From NCBI RefSeq assembly GCF_032970905.1, contig NZ_JAWJZA010000013.1: DNA of 64,000 bases; one strand, written 5' to 3'. Made by a program: the position numbers and the translations under genes. This DNA comes from Veillonella absiana. Its GTDB lineage: Bacteria; Bacillota; Negativicutes; Veillonellales; Veillonellaceae. The notes under the pieces were generated by a model. It ran no database searches, was not told the origin of the DNA, and saw nothing but the letters and a program-made list of their open reading frames with translations. Positions 54,406-63,430 of the stretch are shown here, piece by piece. Within the stretch, counting starts at the first letter, position 1, and each line of letters begins with the position of its first letter.

Positions 54406-55347
54406 ATGATTTTACAAACAGGTCAGCGTACCGATATTCCAGCCTTTTATCCGCTATGGCTTGCCAATCGGATAGAGGAGGGTTATGTGATGGTTCGCAA
54501 TCCTTATCAACCATTATCCGTAACTAAATATTTGATTAATCCTGATGTGATTGATGGCATTGCGTTTTGTTCTAAAAATCCTAGACCGTTTTTCCCATAT
54601 CTATCTGTACTCGAACCATACAGGGAATACTGGCATATGACAATTACACTTTATGGCCGAGATATTGAACCTAATGTGCCGCCCTATGAACAGGTCCTAG
54701 AGAATTTTATATTCCTTAGTGAAAGAATTGGCCCTAAGGCCATGACCTGGCGCTATGATCCCATAATTATCAATGAAACTTATACATTTGATGTACATGT
54801 GAAACGATTTACAGAGATGGCAGAACGATTAAAGGGCCATACAGATACGGTCATTGTTAGCTTTATCGATTTATATGATAAAGTACGACGTAATTTCCCA
54901 CAGGCTATAAGGCCACCCGTGGAGCTTCAACGGTCATTAATTACTGAACTCGTACAAATTGCTAAGTTTAATCATATGACTCTGAAAACTTGCGGGGAAG
55001 GTTCTGTATTTGCTGATGTAGGTGCGGATAGTACGGGATGTTTAACAAAGGAAGTATATGAACAAGCCTTTGGTGTCACACTGTCACTACCGACGCGCCA
55101 ACCTTCACGAGAGGAATGTAACTGTTATCTACATGGTGATATAGGTGCCTATGACAGTTGTGCTCATTTCTGTCAGTATTGCTACGCCAATACTAACCAA
55201 GCCAATGTCCGCCAAGCTATGAAACTGCATAATCCGACATCTCCATTTTTGATTGGTCATGCATTACCACAAGATGTGGTAAAAGAAGCGAATCAACAGT
55301 CTTGGATAGTGGAACCGAAACCACAACAGGATAGTTTTCAGTTTTAA
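54406..55347 (+). CDS. DUF1848-family protein with C-terminal cysteine cluster
   Basis: A 313-residue protein of the DUF1848 family, whose function is not established. The N-terminal part reads QTGQRTDIPAFYPLWLANRI and GYVMVRNPYQPLSVTKYL, the middle WHMTITLYGRDIEPNVPPYE and WRYDPIII. The C-terminal cluster ECNCYLHGDIGAYDSC, HFCQYCYANT has cysteines suited to an iron-sulfur site, so a radical-SAM-like role has been suggested. That remains speculative. The upstream ribosome site is weak (GAGAAAATAG). It lies upstream of a HAD hydrolase and a small unknown protein on the same strand. Confidence 0.8.
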   Translation: MILQTGQRTDIPAFYPLWLANRIEEGYVMVRNPYQPLSVTKYLINPDVIDGIAFCSKNPRPFFPYLSVLEPYREYWHMTITLYGRDIEPNVPPYEQVLENFIFLSERIGPKAMTWRYDPIIINETYTFDVHVKRFTEMAERLKGHTDTVIVSFIDLYDKVRRNFPQAIRPPVELQRSLITELVQIAKFNHMTLKTCGEGSVFADVGADSTGCLTKEVYEQAFGVTLSLPTRQPSREECNCYLHGDIGAYDSCAHFCQYCYANTNQANVRQAMKLHNPTSPFLIGHALPQDVVKEANQQSWIVEPKPQQDSFQF

Positions 55348-55374
55348 ATTTACTAAAATAGAAAGGAGAATCAT

Positions 55375-56238
55375 ATGGTACTATCTGAGAAACCAGTCTT
55401 AGCTATTTGCTACGACTTTGATAAAACACTGTCACCAGACGATATGCAAGCACAGGGCTATATCCAGTCTGTAAAATATGATGTGCAGAAATTCTGGAAA
55501 GAATCCAATGAATTAGCTACGGCTAACGACATGGATACCAATTTAGCCTATATGTATATGATGATACAAGCATCGTATGGTAAATTCTATGTGACCAAAA
55601 ATGCCTTGATGAATTACGGTTCCCACGTGGCCCTATATGAAGGTGTGAAAGAATGGTTTGAACGTATTCGTCAGTATGGTGATGCACATGGAGTTACCAT
55701 TGAGCATTACATTATTTCCTCTGGCCTTAAAGACATGATTGAAGGAACGGAAATGGCAAAGGCGGGGGCCTTTGAAAAAATTTATGCCAGCTCCTTTATG
55801 TATAATACAGAAGGTGTAGCATGCTGGCCAGCACAAGCGATAAACTATACCAATAAAACGCAATTCTTGTTCCGTATTCAAAAAGGTATACTCGACATCA
55901 ATGATCCAAAGGTGAATGATTACTTTCAGCCAGAGGACATTCGCGTACCATTCCGTAATATGGTGTACATTGGCGACAGCGATACTGATATTCCTTGCAT
56001 GAGCCTCGTCAATGCTAATGGTGGTCATTCTATCGGTGTTTACGATCCCATCAAAAAGGATACCACGAAGGTGTATCGCATGATGCAACAACATCGTATT
56101 CGTTATTATGCAGAGGCCGATTATCGTGATGGTTCCGAATTAGATACATTGGTGAAAGAAATCATTCATAAAACAACCGCTCATGAGATTTTGGAACGTC
56201 GTTTTGTGAGAGATAAAAAAGAAGCATTAACACAATAG
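55375..56238 (+). CDS. HAD-superfamily hydrolase
   Basis: A 287-residue phosphatase-type HAD protein. Motif I is YDFDKTLSPDD (the DxDxT nucleophile pair), motif II IISSG, and motif III/IV K followed by GDSDTDIPCMSL. A large cap (about 25-95) holds MQASYGKFYVTKNALMNYG. It resembles phosphoserine-phosphatase-like HADs, but no specific substrate can be assigned. GAAAGGAG precedes the ATG, 27 bases after the DUF1848 gene, so the two are probably cotranscribed. Confidence 0.8.
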   Translation: MVLSEKPVLAICYDFDKTLSPDDMQAQGYIQSVKYDVQKFWKESNELATANDMDTNLAYMYMMIQASYGKFYVTKNALMNYGSHVALYEGVKEWFERIRQYGDAHGVTIEHYIISSGLKDMIEGTEMAKAGAFEKIYASSFMYNTEGVACWPAQAINYTNKTQFLFRIQKGILDINDPKVNDYFQPEDIRVPFRNMVYIGDSDTDIPCMSLVNANGGHSIGVYDPIKKDTTKVYRMMQQHRIRYYAEADYRDGSELDTLVKEIIHKTTAHEILERRFVRDKKEALTQ

Positions 56239-56351
56239 TTACCAAGTATAGTATAATGAATCCGAGTATGATAGTCATAAAACTGAAACAAACCATGAAA
56301 TATAATAAATCCCTATACTATAAATAATCATGTATTGAAAGGAAGAGTCCT

Positions 56352-56678
56352 ATGAGTCTATTATCCCTAGCGTTAGATGCTGTTGCCTCTATTATTCGTG
56401 TTAGAAATCAACGGAAAGGCAAAAATATCTTAGGCCAATATCATCGCTCTATTTTAACAAGTAATACATTTATCTTAGAAAACCTGAGTGGTTGCACCCA
56501 AGAACAAGCACGTAGCATTCGAGATAAATTGATGGAAAAAGGAGTAGCACCTATAAAAGTAATGGAGCGTAGGGGCAATGAATATGCTTTTGAGACCGTG
56601 GATGGTAATGTAGGTCATTTTAAATTGGACTCCGACTACGGCATTCGTCAATTGGATTATAAAGGACGCTTGTTATAA
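56352..56678 (+). CDS. Small conserved-looking protein of unknown function
   Basis: A 108-residue protein with an amphipathic N-terminus (MSLLSLALDAVASIIRVRNQRKG), then a mixed alpha/beta region including TQEQARSIRDKLMEKGVAP and VKFKL-like strands near the end (GHFKLDSDYGIRQLDYKGRLL). I recognise no family. The start is backed by GAAAGGAAG. The coding character is good (in-frame, regular codon use) and it follows the HAD gene after 113 bases. It may act with the DUF1848/HAD pair, but nothing shows this directly. Confidence 0.6.
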   Translation: MSLLSLALDAVASIIRVRNQRKGKNILGQYHRSILTSNTFILENLSGCTQEQARSIRDKLMEKGVAPIKVMERRGNEYAFETVDGNVGHFKLDSDYGIRQLDYKGRLL

Positions 56679-56847
56679 TCGATTTAGCAGAGCAATACGT
56701 ATTAACAATAAAATTTACTCAAAATTATTCTAAAACAGAATACACGAAATAATAAAGACGATTGAGTAATTTTGAACGTAACTCAAAAAAGTATCGCTAA
56801 TAAAATAATCATATAAGCTTAAAAACTCTTTCGAGGGACCGAAACGC
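56679..56847. other. Intergenic region without a recognised gene
   Basis: The 305-bp gap before the PAP2 gene is AT-rich. Apart from the terminator at 56848-56888, I see only short stems such as TTGAGTAATTTT with AACTCAA around 56763-56788. Confidence 0.4.
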
Positions 56848-56890
56848 AAATAACTTCCGATAACGATATATTATCGGAAGTTATTTTTCA
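56848..56890. terminator. Bidirectional terminator between convergent operons
   Basis: AAATAACTTCCGATAA pairs perfectly with TTATCGGAAGTTATTT (16 bp, 7-base loop) and continues into TTTC. It serves the + strand genes ending at 56678 and the minus-strand PAP2 operon. Confidence 0.88.
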
Positions 56891-56983
56891 ATCTATTTTT
56901 AAGAGAAATCAGTGTTTTTCTAGGTTTTTAGTACTTTCACTAAGTTCAAGTGTTTCTACTAAGGAACGCTCTCTCAAACGTAA

Positions 56984-57544
56984 TTATACATAATTATATA
57001 CGTAGTTCCCAATATACCAGCTCACGATACCATCAATAATACCTAATGCTGCACCTGCTAATACATCTGTTGGATAATGTACAAATAGATATACTCTGGA
57101 AAATGCAATCATTGTAGCAATTATGATTGCTATAACGCCTAATATACGCTTTCTAGTATCTATATGGCTAAAGCCTATATATATAGCTATTGCTGCTGCG
57201 AACGAACTAAATGCATGTCCTGACGGAAATGAATAACTCGTTGCTGCTGGTGGCGTTGCTACTAACCGGACGTTCGGAAAGTCTACAAATGGTCGTAAAC
57301 GCCCTACAAGGTGCTTTAAGCTTAAATCACCTACTATGAGTACTAAAAATAATGAAATCATAATTGTAAGCCCTATAAGGCGATATTTTTTCATTCCAAG
57401 TAATATGAGTCCTAAAATAATCCAAATGGCCCCTGAAGAGCTAATTTTTGATATACCATACATAAATGGCGTCAAAAATGGATTTACCATATGTGCTTGA
57501 ATCCAAAATATCACAGAATAATCAAATTGTAAAATTGTATCCAT
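56984..57544 (-). CDS. PAP2-family membrane phosphatase
   Basis: A 186-residue integral membrane protein with about five or six hydrophobic segments. It has the complete phosphatidic-acid-phosphatase signature: KHLVGRLRP, SYSFPSGHAFSS and SRVYLFVHYPTDVL. Candidates include undecaprenyl-diphosphate or lipid phosphatase roles in the envelope, but the substrate cannot be told apart. Last gene of the minus-strand operon, 9 bases after the VanW lipoprotein gene, with GAGGAG before the ATG. Co-transcription with a two-component system suggests envelope-stress control. Confidence 0.85.
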   Translation of the reverse strand: MDTILQFDYSVIFWIQAHMVNPFLTPFMYGISKISSSGAIWIILGLILLGMKKYRLIGLTIMISLFLVLIVGDLSLKHLVGRLRPFVDFPNVRLVATPPAATSYSFPSGHAFSSFAAAIAIYIGFSHIDTRKRILGVIAIIIATMIAFSRVYLFVHYPTDVLAGAALGIIDGIVSWYIGNYVYNYV

Positions 57545-57553
57545 AAAAACTCC

Positions 57554-58882
57554 TCAGACAGTTGGCGACTTTGTTGTTGGCTTTGGTTTACCTTTTATAA
57601 TAATCGTATTTACTGGGTCATATAAGGATTCATAAGTATCAGTACTAGTTACGCCATTACCATACACAATATGCCGAGTTGTTACCATAGTAAGTCCTGG
57701 ATGCCCCTCTATTACTTGTCCACCTTCTATTGTCATATCTGTACGCGTTTCTGTAGAATGAGGAATTTCTTTTTCTCCACCTACAGAAATATCTACTGAT
57801 TTAGGTTTGTCAGAACCTACACCAATAATATAAATAGTGACTTCACCTCCAAATATACTAGTTATTACATAGACGGATTGGTTATATGGGTTTTTAAATA
57901 TAAAATCTAAATAGCCATATGCCACAGTAGCATCTCGACCAGCTGCAATATAGCCAACAGGTTCAAAATGAGGATTTCGTTCTACAATTTCCATGCCAGA
58001 TAATAAAGCTGCATTAAATAAGGTGGAACTCACCTGACAGATGCCGCCACCAATGCCAGGTACGAGTTTACCATCTATCATAACAGGAGCATCATCAAAT
58101 CCAGCCTCTGCTGTTCTTTCACCAACGACCTCATTAAAGGAAAAGTTTTGGCCTGGTTTAACCAAAGTGCCATTCATTTTATTGGCAGCGATTTCAATGT
58201 TATTTGTACGATTTGTATTAGATGGATCAAAGCTAGTAGTATAACTTGCTAATACAGTGGTTAATGATTTTAAATCTGCATCTGTGACTTTCACTGTATT
58301 TTCTGTGGTATACACTAGTGATAGTGTATTAATATTACCTGTAGCTACAGATTCCTTGAGTGCTTTCATAGTAGCAGCAATATCTATACGTTTACCATTT
58401 TTGGCAGGATGTAATACAACTTGACCATTTTCAACAGATAAATATGCATCATGACCCGGTGTATCCATTGTTTTAGCAAATTCAGTTAGAAATGCTTGAG
58501 CTTGTACTTCATCTAATTTTAGGGCATAAGGAAATTGTTTACCATACACAAGCGCTTTAAAACGATTTGATAACAATGTTAATGCATCATCTTCATATCC
58601 ATAGGATAAGATATCTTGTTCTAATTCACTTATATTTTCCAAAATACCAAGATCCTTCCATGTAGCCTGTGTATTGGTTTTATCTGTCACAATTGTAACT
58701 GGTTTATTTTTTTCTTTTCCTAGTTGTTCTAATGCTATATGAAGCTCAGCCTTACTTTTACCTGATAGATCTATATCATCTACTCGAATTCCTTGTGTAA
58801 CAGAACCAGTGGGTACGTAACCGCACCCACTGATGGTTATACTTATTAAGCTCAAAATGATAAATTTATGTACTCTTTTCAT
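57554..58882 (-). CDS. VanW-family lipoprotein with C-terminal G5-like domain
   Basis: A 442-residue exported lipoprotein. The signal peptide ends in the lipobox ISGC (Cys at residue 20). Residues about 35-200 resemble the peptidoglycan-binding-like repeats that often precede VanW. The VanW domain (about 225-345) has ANKMNGTLVKPGQNFSFNEV, GGGICQVSSTLFNAALL and RDATVAYGYLDFIFKNP. A G5-like segment with TRTDMTIEGGQVIEGHPG ends the protein. VanW is not needed for vancomycin resistance in enterococci and its function is unknown; a cell-wall role is likely. It lies 6 bases downstream of the response regulator gene. Confidence 0.85.
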   Translation of the reverse strand: MKRVHKFIILSLISITISGCGYVPTGSVTQGIRVDDIDLSGKSKAELHIALEQLGKEKNKPVTIVTDKTNTQATWKDLGILENISELEQDILSYGYEDDALTLLSNRFKALVYGKQFPYALKLDEVQAQAFLTEFAKTMDTPGHDAYLSVENGQVVLHPAKNGKRIDIAATMKALKESVATGNINTLSLVYTTENTVKVTDADLKSLTTVLASYTTSFDPSNTNRTNNIEIAANKMNGTLVKPGQNFSFNEVVGERTAEAGFDDAPVMIDGKLVPGIGGGICQVSSTLFNAALLSGMEIVERNPHFEPVGYIAAGRDATVAYGYLDFIFKNPYNQSVYVITSIFGGEVTIYIIGVGSDKPKSVDISVGGEKEIPHSTETRTDMTIEGGQVIEGHPGLTMVTTRHIVYGNGVTSTDTYESLYDPVNTIIIKGKPKPTTKSPTV

Positions 58883-58888
58883 TATTTC

Positions 58889-59593
58889 TTAGCCATTAAA
58901 ACGGTAACCAACACCCCAGATAGTTTCAATGAATTTTGGAGTATCTGGATTTGGTTCGATCTTCTCACGAATACGTTTAATATGAACAGTAACCGTTGCT
59001 GTATCACCCCTGGATTCAAAACCCCATACGCGTTCTAACAAACGATCTTTACTGAAAACAATTCCTGGATTTTCAGCAAGGAATGTTAACAATTCAAATT
59101 CACGATTAGCTAAATTAACTTCTCTTTCACCTACAAATACACGGTGTGTATCTAATTGAATTTGTAATTCACCAAAATCAAGGATACGTGCTTTTTGTGC
59201 TGCCGATAAAGCTGCATTGCTTTGAGTTAAGCGTTCATAGCGAGCGATATGCGCCTTAGCTCGAGCTACTAACTCATTAGGGCTAAATGGTTTTACCATA
59301 TAATCATCTGCCCCAAGACCTAAGCCTCTAATTTTATCTATTTCTTCTGTTTTAGCTGTTACCATAATAATTGGTGTGTCTTTTTTTGCACGTAATTCAC
59401 GACAAATATGAAAACCATCTACCGTAGGTAACATTACATCACAAATAATAAGATCATATTCATTTTTTAAGGCTAAGTCTAATCCTTCTTGCCCATCCGA
59501 TGCAATTGTCGTACCATAACCATTTGCTTCAAAATAATCACGTTCTAGGTCTGCAATGCCTTGAGTATCTTCGATAATTAAAATGTTTTTCAT
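58889..59593 (-). CDS. OmpR/PhoB-type response regulator
   Basis: A 234-residue response regulator. The receiver domain has IIEDTQGIADLERD at the acidic pocket, the phosphoacceptor Asp in DLIICDVMLPTVDG, Thr in PIIMVTAK and Lys in MVKPFSPNEL. A winged-helix DNA-binding domain follows, with FELLTFLAENPGIVFSKDRLLERVWG and TVTVHIKRIREKIEPNP. It is transcribed 5 bases after its sensor kinase gene and 6 before the VanW gene, so it probably controls its own operon and perhaps the divergent gene at 61465. Confidence 0.92.
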   Translation of the reverse strand: MKNILIIEDTQGIADLERDYFEANGYGTTIASDGQEGLDLALKNEYDLIICDVMLPTVDGFHICRELRAKKDTPIIMVTAKTEEIDKIRGLGLGADDYMVKPFSPNELVARAKAHIARYERLTQSNAALSAAQKARILDFGELQIQLDTHRVFVGEREVNLANREFELLTFLAENPGIVFSKDRLLERVWGFESRGDTATVTVHIKRIREKIEPNPDTPKFIETIWGVGYRFNG

Positions 59594-59598
59594 ATGTT

Positions 59599-61203
59599 TT
59601 ACTCCTTAATAACTGGTAATTCAATACAGATAGTTAAACCGCCGCCATTTGTTAGTGCCGCATGAATACTTCCATGCATCCCCTCAATAATACGTTTAAC
59701 GATAGCTAAACCCAGACCACTACCATTATGGGCATTTGTTCTGGCCTTATCGGTTCTATAAAAGCTTTCAAAGAGCTTCGATAAATCATTAGGATCTACC
59801 CCTTGACCATGATCAACTAATTTAATTTTTATAATATCCGATGTAGCACTAATATATACATCTAACTTGCCCATTTCGGTATTTTTATATTTTAAACTAT
59901 TTTCAAAGATATTGGTAATAACTCTTTTGAATTGATTATAATCAACTTTGGTTTTTTGTGTAATCCTTGGTGTCAATAATGAAAGTCTCAAGCCCCGAGC
60001 TTCATAGACTGGACCAGCATCACTGATAAAATCGTGAATGTAATCATATACATTGAGTGGCATTAAATCGAATTCTAATCGACCTAAATCTAATTTAGAA
60101 AATACAAATAGCTCCTTTACAAGCACATCCATTTGGTTAGATGTATCTTGTATATTTTTTACATATTGGCGTTGTCTCTCTGGTGTAGATGCTACCCCGT
60201 CCAATAAACCACTAGCATAGCCCTTAATCATTGTAATTGGTGTTGCTAAATCATGAGAAATACCAGCAATTAGTTCTTTTCGATTTTCTTCGTACACTTC
60301 TTGATCTTCATGGGCTTGTTTTAGGTCTTTACGCATGGATTCAAATGCGCGGATAGTATCACCAAACTCATCTTCCGTGGTTGATTCAATAGGTGTATCA
60401 AGATTACCTTCTCGAATACGTTTCGATGCATTTTGTAATGTTTTTAATGGCTTTAAAATTTGATTCGATAACATACGAGTCATATTAATACCAAGTAAAA
60501 TAATAATGATAATACCGATGCCAAAGATAACAATTAAACCAGAATCGAGAATATTCTTAAAGTCTTCATCTGGTGGTGCTCCTGGTCCATTAGGTTGTCC
60601 AATGATAAACGGTGTATTACCTGTGCCTACAACAATAATTCTATCATAGTGTGAGGCATATCTAAATATAATACCGTGTTTATCCCATACCATATAAGAT
60701 TGCATTTGTGGATCATCATCATCAAGTTTAGATGCGTCATTAGACTCATCATGTCTTATATGATTATGATACTCTTCAGGATTTGAATTGTTAATATATT
60801 CTTGTAGTAATGAGTAAGTTGGTGTACCTTCAACACCTGGACTTAATCGAGTTACTATACCATTTTCAACTACTGCTGTTGTAATACCAAATTTCTCTAA
60901 CGACTCTAATGTTCCTCGAATTCTCTCTAATTTATTAGGTATAGAGGAATCAACATCACCTTGCAAAGAACTAAGCAATATTTGTACCGATAACGACTCT
61001 CCACGAGTTTGATAGTTTAGTTTCAATGCTTCTTGCACAGGGTGTGTATAGCGAATAACACCAATAAATATAGCGGCTAATATGAGCATGCTAAAAATAG
61101 GAACTAGTACCATTAATAGATTGCCAAAAAGCAATCGCTTTTTAATAGATACATCTTTTAGATTAGTTAGATTAAATGAAGTTAATGCGTCAAATAATTT
61201 CAT
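59599..61203 (-). CDS. Sensor histidine kinase
   Basis: A 534-residue membrane kinase. A first transmembrane helix (about 27-50) and a second (about 213-236) enclose a roughly 160-residue extracytoplasmic sensor region rich in Asp, Asn and His near HNHIRHDESNDASKLDDDD. The HAMP domain covers about 237-290. The HisKA motif is AGISHDLATPITMIKGYA. The ATPase has the N box NIFENSLKYKN, G1 DHGQGVDP and G2 NGSGLGLAIVKRII. It is the first gene of the operon; the kinase-before-regulator order is less usual. The signal is unknown. Confidence 0.92.
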   Translation of the reverse strand: MKLFDALTSFNLTNLKDVSIKKRLLFGNLLMVLVPIFSMLILAAIFIGVIRYTHPVQEALKLNYQTRGESLSVQILLSSLQGDVDSSIPNKLERIRGTLESLEKFGITTAVVENGIVTRLSPGVEGTPTYSLLQEYINNSNPEEYHNHIRHDESNDASKLDDDDPQMQSYMVWDKHGIIFRYASHYDRIIVVGTGNTPFIIGQPNGPGAPPDEDFKNILDSGLIVIFGIGIIIIILLGINMTRMLSNQILKPLKTLQNASKRIREGNLDTPIESTTEDEFGDTIRAFESMRKDLKQAHEDQEVYEENRKELIAGISHDLATPITMIKGYASGLLDGVASTPERQRQYVKNIQDTSNQMDVLVKELFVFSKLDLGRLEFDLMPLNVYDYIHDFISDAGPVYEARGLRLSLLTPRITQKTKVDYNQFKRVITNIFENSLKYKNTEMGKLDVYISATSDIIKIKLVDHGQGVDPNDLSKLFESFYRTDKARTNAHNGSGLGLAIVKRIIEGMHGSIHAALTNGGGLTICIELPVIKE

Positions 61204-61464
61204 TAGCTCTCCTAAATACTACAATGTACCATATAGGTATTAAACATATATTTAACCCTTATATAGTTACTTTTTACAAGTAATACTTTATCATAATTTC
61301 AGTTAAATTGCTCGTGTTTCACAGATTGTTTCTAAATAAGTTAATTATCATTCATCTAACAATCATGCAAAATATCTAGAATGACATCATAGCAAACAGC
61401 TAAAAAATGTAATTGTAGGATAACTTTTAGTTACTAAATTAAGATCTATATAAGGAGAAATACT
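61204..61464. promoter_or_regulatory. Divergent control region for the two-component operon and the PepSY gene
   Basis: The 261-bp gap separates divergent genes and must hold both promoters. AT-rich; I could not fix confident -35/-10 pairs. A ribosome site AAGGAG lies before the + strand gene and AGGAG (reverse) before the kinase. Confidence 0.45.
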
Positions 61465-62304
61465 ATGACAAATATGAACACAAACAATCAAAACAACACA
61501 CCTAATGAAACTTCAAAACAAGAAAAATTCCTAAATACTATATCTACAGGGGCGAAGAACGTATTTACAAAATCTAACCTTAAAAAAGCTGGTATTGCCT
61601 TGGCCGTTATCGTAGCCGTAAGTGGTGGTTTAAAATGGTATCATCATCAAGAACGTATGGAAGCACATCATCAAATGATTATGGCTCAAAATGCTATAGT
61701 ACAACAACAAGCAGCCGCTAAAAATCTTACATTACTAGATGAAAGCAAAGTAAAATCCATCGCCGCAAATGCCGTTGCTGCTGATGAAAGTACTCTCTCC
61801 TTCCGTGATCTCATGCTAGTGGATTTAACAATGGATAAACACAACAAAGGTCATTTCCACGATAACAAAGGGAGTCGCGGTGAACACGGAAATCGAAATC
61901 ATGGCCCACGATCTAATGCTCCACAAGGTAATGATAACCAACCTATGAATTCACCTCAAGATGGTCCTGGTTTTATGCCAGGTGCTGCACCTTCTAATGC
62001 TCCACAAGGGGGTGTAGGTGATGCTATGTCCAATGGCCCACAAGATAATTTACCACAACCTATGAATCAAGGAGTACCTGCAGATGATCAAACTAATGCT
62101 ATAACTACTAATAATGTGATGACTACAAATGCTACCAATCCAACTGTAAACGCAAACAGTTTATCTCAACCTACACAAAATCCACTTTACTTAGTCTCCA
62201 TGAAACAAGATAAAGTAAATTATCGTGTAGTCGTAGACGCCGTAACTGGTCAAGTATTAGATGTCAATGTTGGTGATGATCGCCCACATGGCCCACGGTT
62301 CTAA
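61465..62304 (+). CDS. Membrane-anchored protein with a PepSY-like domain split by a long low-complexity insert
   Basis: A 279-residue protein with an Asn/Thr/Gln-rich cytoplasmic N-terminus, one membrane segment (about 42-56), then a likely extracytoplasmic region. DESKVKSIAANAVAADESTL with DLMLVDLTMDK (92-125) looks like the first half of a PepSY domain. NPLYLVSMKQDKVNYRVVVDAVTGQVLDV (239-267) looks like its second half. Between them are about 112 residues rich in His, Gly, Asn, Pro and Gln, with recurring APQG motifs and HNKGHFHDN and EHGNRNHGP. AAGGAG precedes the ATG. Divergent from the kinase operon, so it may be a target or partner. Function unknown. Confidence 0.65.
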   Translation: MTNMNTNNQNNTPNETSKQEKFLNTISTGAKNVFTKSNLKKAGIALAVIVAVSGGLKWYHHQERMEAHHQMIMAQNAIVQQQAAAKNLTLLDESKVKSIAANAVAADESTLSFRDLMLVDLTMDKHNKGHFHDNKGSRGEHGNRNHGPRSNAPQGNDNQPMNSPQDGPGFMPGAAPSNAPQGGVGDAMSNGPQDNLPQPMNQGVPADDQTNAITTNNVMTTNATNPTVNANSLSQPTQNPLYLVSMKQDKVNYRVVVDAVTGQVLDVNVGDDRPHGPRF

Positions 62305-62311
62305 TACAGTG

Positions 62312-62342
62312 AAGAGTCCTATCTTTAGATAGGGCTCTTTTA
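62312..62342 (+). terminator. Terminator after the PepSY-like gene
   Basis: AAGAGTCCTATC-TTTA-GATAGGGCTCTT (one T-G pair) followed by TTTATA. Confidence 0.8.
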
Positions 62343-62389
62343 TATGTTACAATATAGCTATACAATTCAATTTTTTCTAAGGACGATAT

Positions 62390-63394
62390 ATGACTGACAA
62401 TTCTAATAAACATTTTTATCTGCGTCATAATGATGCATTGCTGAATAGTACAAAACTTTCTATGAAAGCTAAACAAAGTATTATTCTTTCAAAATCAGAA
62501 AACACTATCGATGCCTATGAATCAGATTGGTCTGATTTTGTTGATTGGTGCAACTATAATCATGTAGAGTATTTCCCTGCCACATCAGAAACAATCGTTA
62601 ACTATATTAATGATTTAGCTGATTATGCAAAGGCTAATACTATTTCTCGTCGTATCAGCGCCATCTCCGAAAATTATAATGCATCAGGTATGGCATTAAA
62701 TCCTTGTATCAACCCTTTAGTTAAGAACGCTCTTCGTGGTATTCGTCGTTTAAAAGGTACCTTCCAACAAGGTAAAACTCCTATTCTGCTTGAAGACCTA
62801 GAAGACATATTTGAAGCTATGTCACATCTTGAAGTTCCAGATATTCAAATTATGAGGGATAAAGCCATTCTTCTAATTGGTTTTATGGGCGCCTTTCGAA
62901 GAAGTGAAATAGCGGCCCTTACGGTAGAACATCTTAATTTTTCCCAACAAGGATTGGAAATATTTGTAGCATCCTCCAAAGCAGACCAAGAGGGTCACGG
63001 TGCAATTGTTGCTATTCCCTATATTCCAAATTCTCAATTCTGTGCTGTTACAGCTATGCGTAATTGGCTAGATTATGCAAAAATCAAAGACGGTCCTGTA
63101 TTTAGAGGATTCACAAAAACTATGGGATTACGAAAAACTGCTATATCCGATAAATCTATTGCAGATATTGTCAAAAAATACGTTACATTAATCGGATTAG
63201 ATCCAAACATGTATGGTGCCCATAGTCTACGTCATGGTTTTGCTACAACTGCCGCTTCCTATGGTGTAGAAGAACGTAATATTATGAGACAAACTCGTCA
63301 CCATAGTGTTAACATGGTGCGCCGCTATATCAATGAAGCCAATAAATTTGTAGATAACCCAATCTCCACTATTTTTGGTAGTCGTAGAAAATAA
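62390..63394 (+). CDS. Tyrosine-type site-specific recombinase
   Basis: A 334-residue integrase/recombinase. The N-terminal SAM-like core-binding domain (about 33-120) has SENTIDAYESDWSDFVDWC. The catalytic domain carries Arg near 170-171 (FRRSE), Lys197, H278-x2-R281 (HSLRHG), H304 and nucleophile Tyr313 (RRYI). All six active-site residues are present, so it should be active. No excisionase, att repeats or tRNA target were seen nearby. It could be a Xer-like or orphan element recombinase, or a DNA inversion enzyme. It is a single gene bounded by terminators. Confidence 0.88.
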   Translation: MTDNSNKHFYLRHNDALLNSTKLSMKAKQSIILSKSENTIDAYESDWSDFVDWCNYNHVEYFPATSETIVNYINDLADYAKANTISRRISAISENYNASGMALNPCINPLVKNALRGIRRLKGTFQQGKTPILLEDLEDIFEAMSHLEVPDIQIMRDKAILLIGFMGAFRRSEIAALTVEHLNFSQQGLEIFVASSKADQEGHGAIVAIPYIPNSQFCAVTAMRNWLDYAKIKDGPVFRGFTKTMGLRKTAISDKSIADIVKKYVTLIGLDPNMYGAHSLRHGFATTAASYGVEERNIMRQTRHHSVNMVRRYINEANKFVDNPISTIFGSRRK

Positions 63395-63424
63395 AAAAGA
63401 CGCCTTTTGTGCGTCTTTTTTAAT
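63393..63424. terminator. Bidirectional terminator
   Basis: AAAAAAGACGC-CTTTTGT-GCGTCTTTTTT is an 11-bp perfect stem between the recombinase (+) and the LysM gene (-). It overlaps the recombinase stop codon. Confidence 0.9.
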
Positions 63425-63430
63425 CTATAT

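Noticed and set aside
55633..56094. 153-codon antisense frame
   Set aside because: Lies fully within the HAD hydrolase gene, has no ribosome site and no recognisable motifs.
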